64,000 nucleotides of DNA from Chloroflexota bacterium (GTDB taxonomy: Bacteria; Chloroflexota; Anaerolineae; UBA4142): the NCBI GenBank assembly GCA_023381515.1, contig JAMCQI010000036.1, positions 6,234 through 70,233 of the forward strand. The letters are read 5' to 3'. Both the position numbers and the translations under genes were made by a program. Shown here piece after piece: positions 63,898 to 64,000 of this stretch. The notes under the pieces are model-generated. The model saw only the letters and a program-made list of their open reading frames with translations, was not told where the DNA came from and ran no database searches. Every line of letters begins with the position of its first letter. The stretch's first letter is position 1.

Positions 63898-64000
63898 ATC
63901 ATGGGTAGGGTGCGGACGGGCCCCGCTCTTTCTGATGATGTCGCGCAGCGCTGTCATTCCTCCGTGGCATTCAGAATGCCCCTTTGCAGCAAGAGACCTC

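Overview
This is a high-GC bacterial chromosome segment with dense same-strand operons on the left and a mosaic of small stress genes, gene debris and mobile DNA on the right. The taxon is inferred only. F420-linked genes (a luciferase-like flavin oxidoreductase and a broken F420:NADP reductase), a tungsten aldehyde oxidoreductase module, the style of the LuxR and integrase remnants and several uncharacterised small membrane proteins all suggest an uncultured Chloroflexota-like organism. No rRNA operon or marker gene in the window proves it.

Region 1 (0.1-18.5 kb, all +) is a long catabolic gene run. It encodes a fumarase/argininosuccinate lyase superfamily enzyme, an HMG-CoA-lyase-like DRE-TIM aldolase, two CapA-like metallophosphatases, a two-subunit CoA-transferase, a luciferase-like oxidoreductase, a DUF6282 hydrolase-like protein, a class II aldolase, an acyl-CoA dehydrogenase, a CitE-type CoA-ester lyase, a MaoC hydratase, a CaiB CoA-transferase, and an FAD oxidoreductase / aldehyde ferredoxin oxidoreductase / four-cluster ferredoxin trio. 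The CitE-MaoC-CaiB core resembles C5-dicarboxylate (itaconate/mesaconate-type) CoA degradation. The last gene, an F420:NADP oxidoreductase, is broken by an in-frame TAA in its nucleotide-binding loop.

Region 2 (18.7-20 kb) holds an IS1182-like remnant cut by a degenerate integrase-type IS with 24-bp TGT...ACA ends. Region 3 (20.3-32.7 kb, +) has two tandem XRE-cupin regulators, a complete dipeptide/opine-type ABC importer, hydantoinase/oxoprolinase subunits A and B, an M24 peptidase and an EthD-like protein. It looks like an uptake and ring-opening operon for a small amide or cyclic amide. A 105-bp MITE closes it.

Region 4 (32.9-56.3 kb) mixes intact small stress genes (VIT transporter, response regulator, PAS protein, two GlsB copies, CBS, cupins, CsbD, lipid kinase, RNB nuclease, YggT, HEAT-repeat protein, GroES/GroEL, AI-2E transporter, YihY) with at least a dozen gene fragments (ComM, HicB, LuxR tail, flotillin, YceI, PAP2, P-type ATPase tail, site-2 protease/CBS, PAS-LuxR, cytochrome c, Yip1, half a tRNA). 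Six promoters in this region share one rigid design: TGTCGT-N5-ACGACA-N17-ACGACA-N21-TTCCTT-N17-TATGCT. This is a strong candidate for an undescribed stress regulon that includes groESL.

Region 5 (56.5-64 kb) is a low-coding-density mobile element with a large serine recombinase, a small accessory ORF, an HUH rolling-circle replication initiator, two small unknown genes and a truncated TnpB. Pieces of comM flank it in inverted orientation. Together with two pieces at 33.0 and 34.7 kb, this makes four comM fragments in one window, pointing to comM as a repeatedly used integration or rearrangement site.
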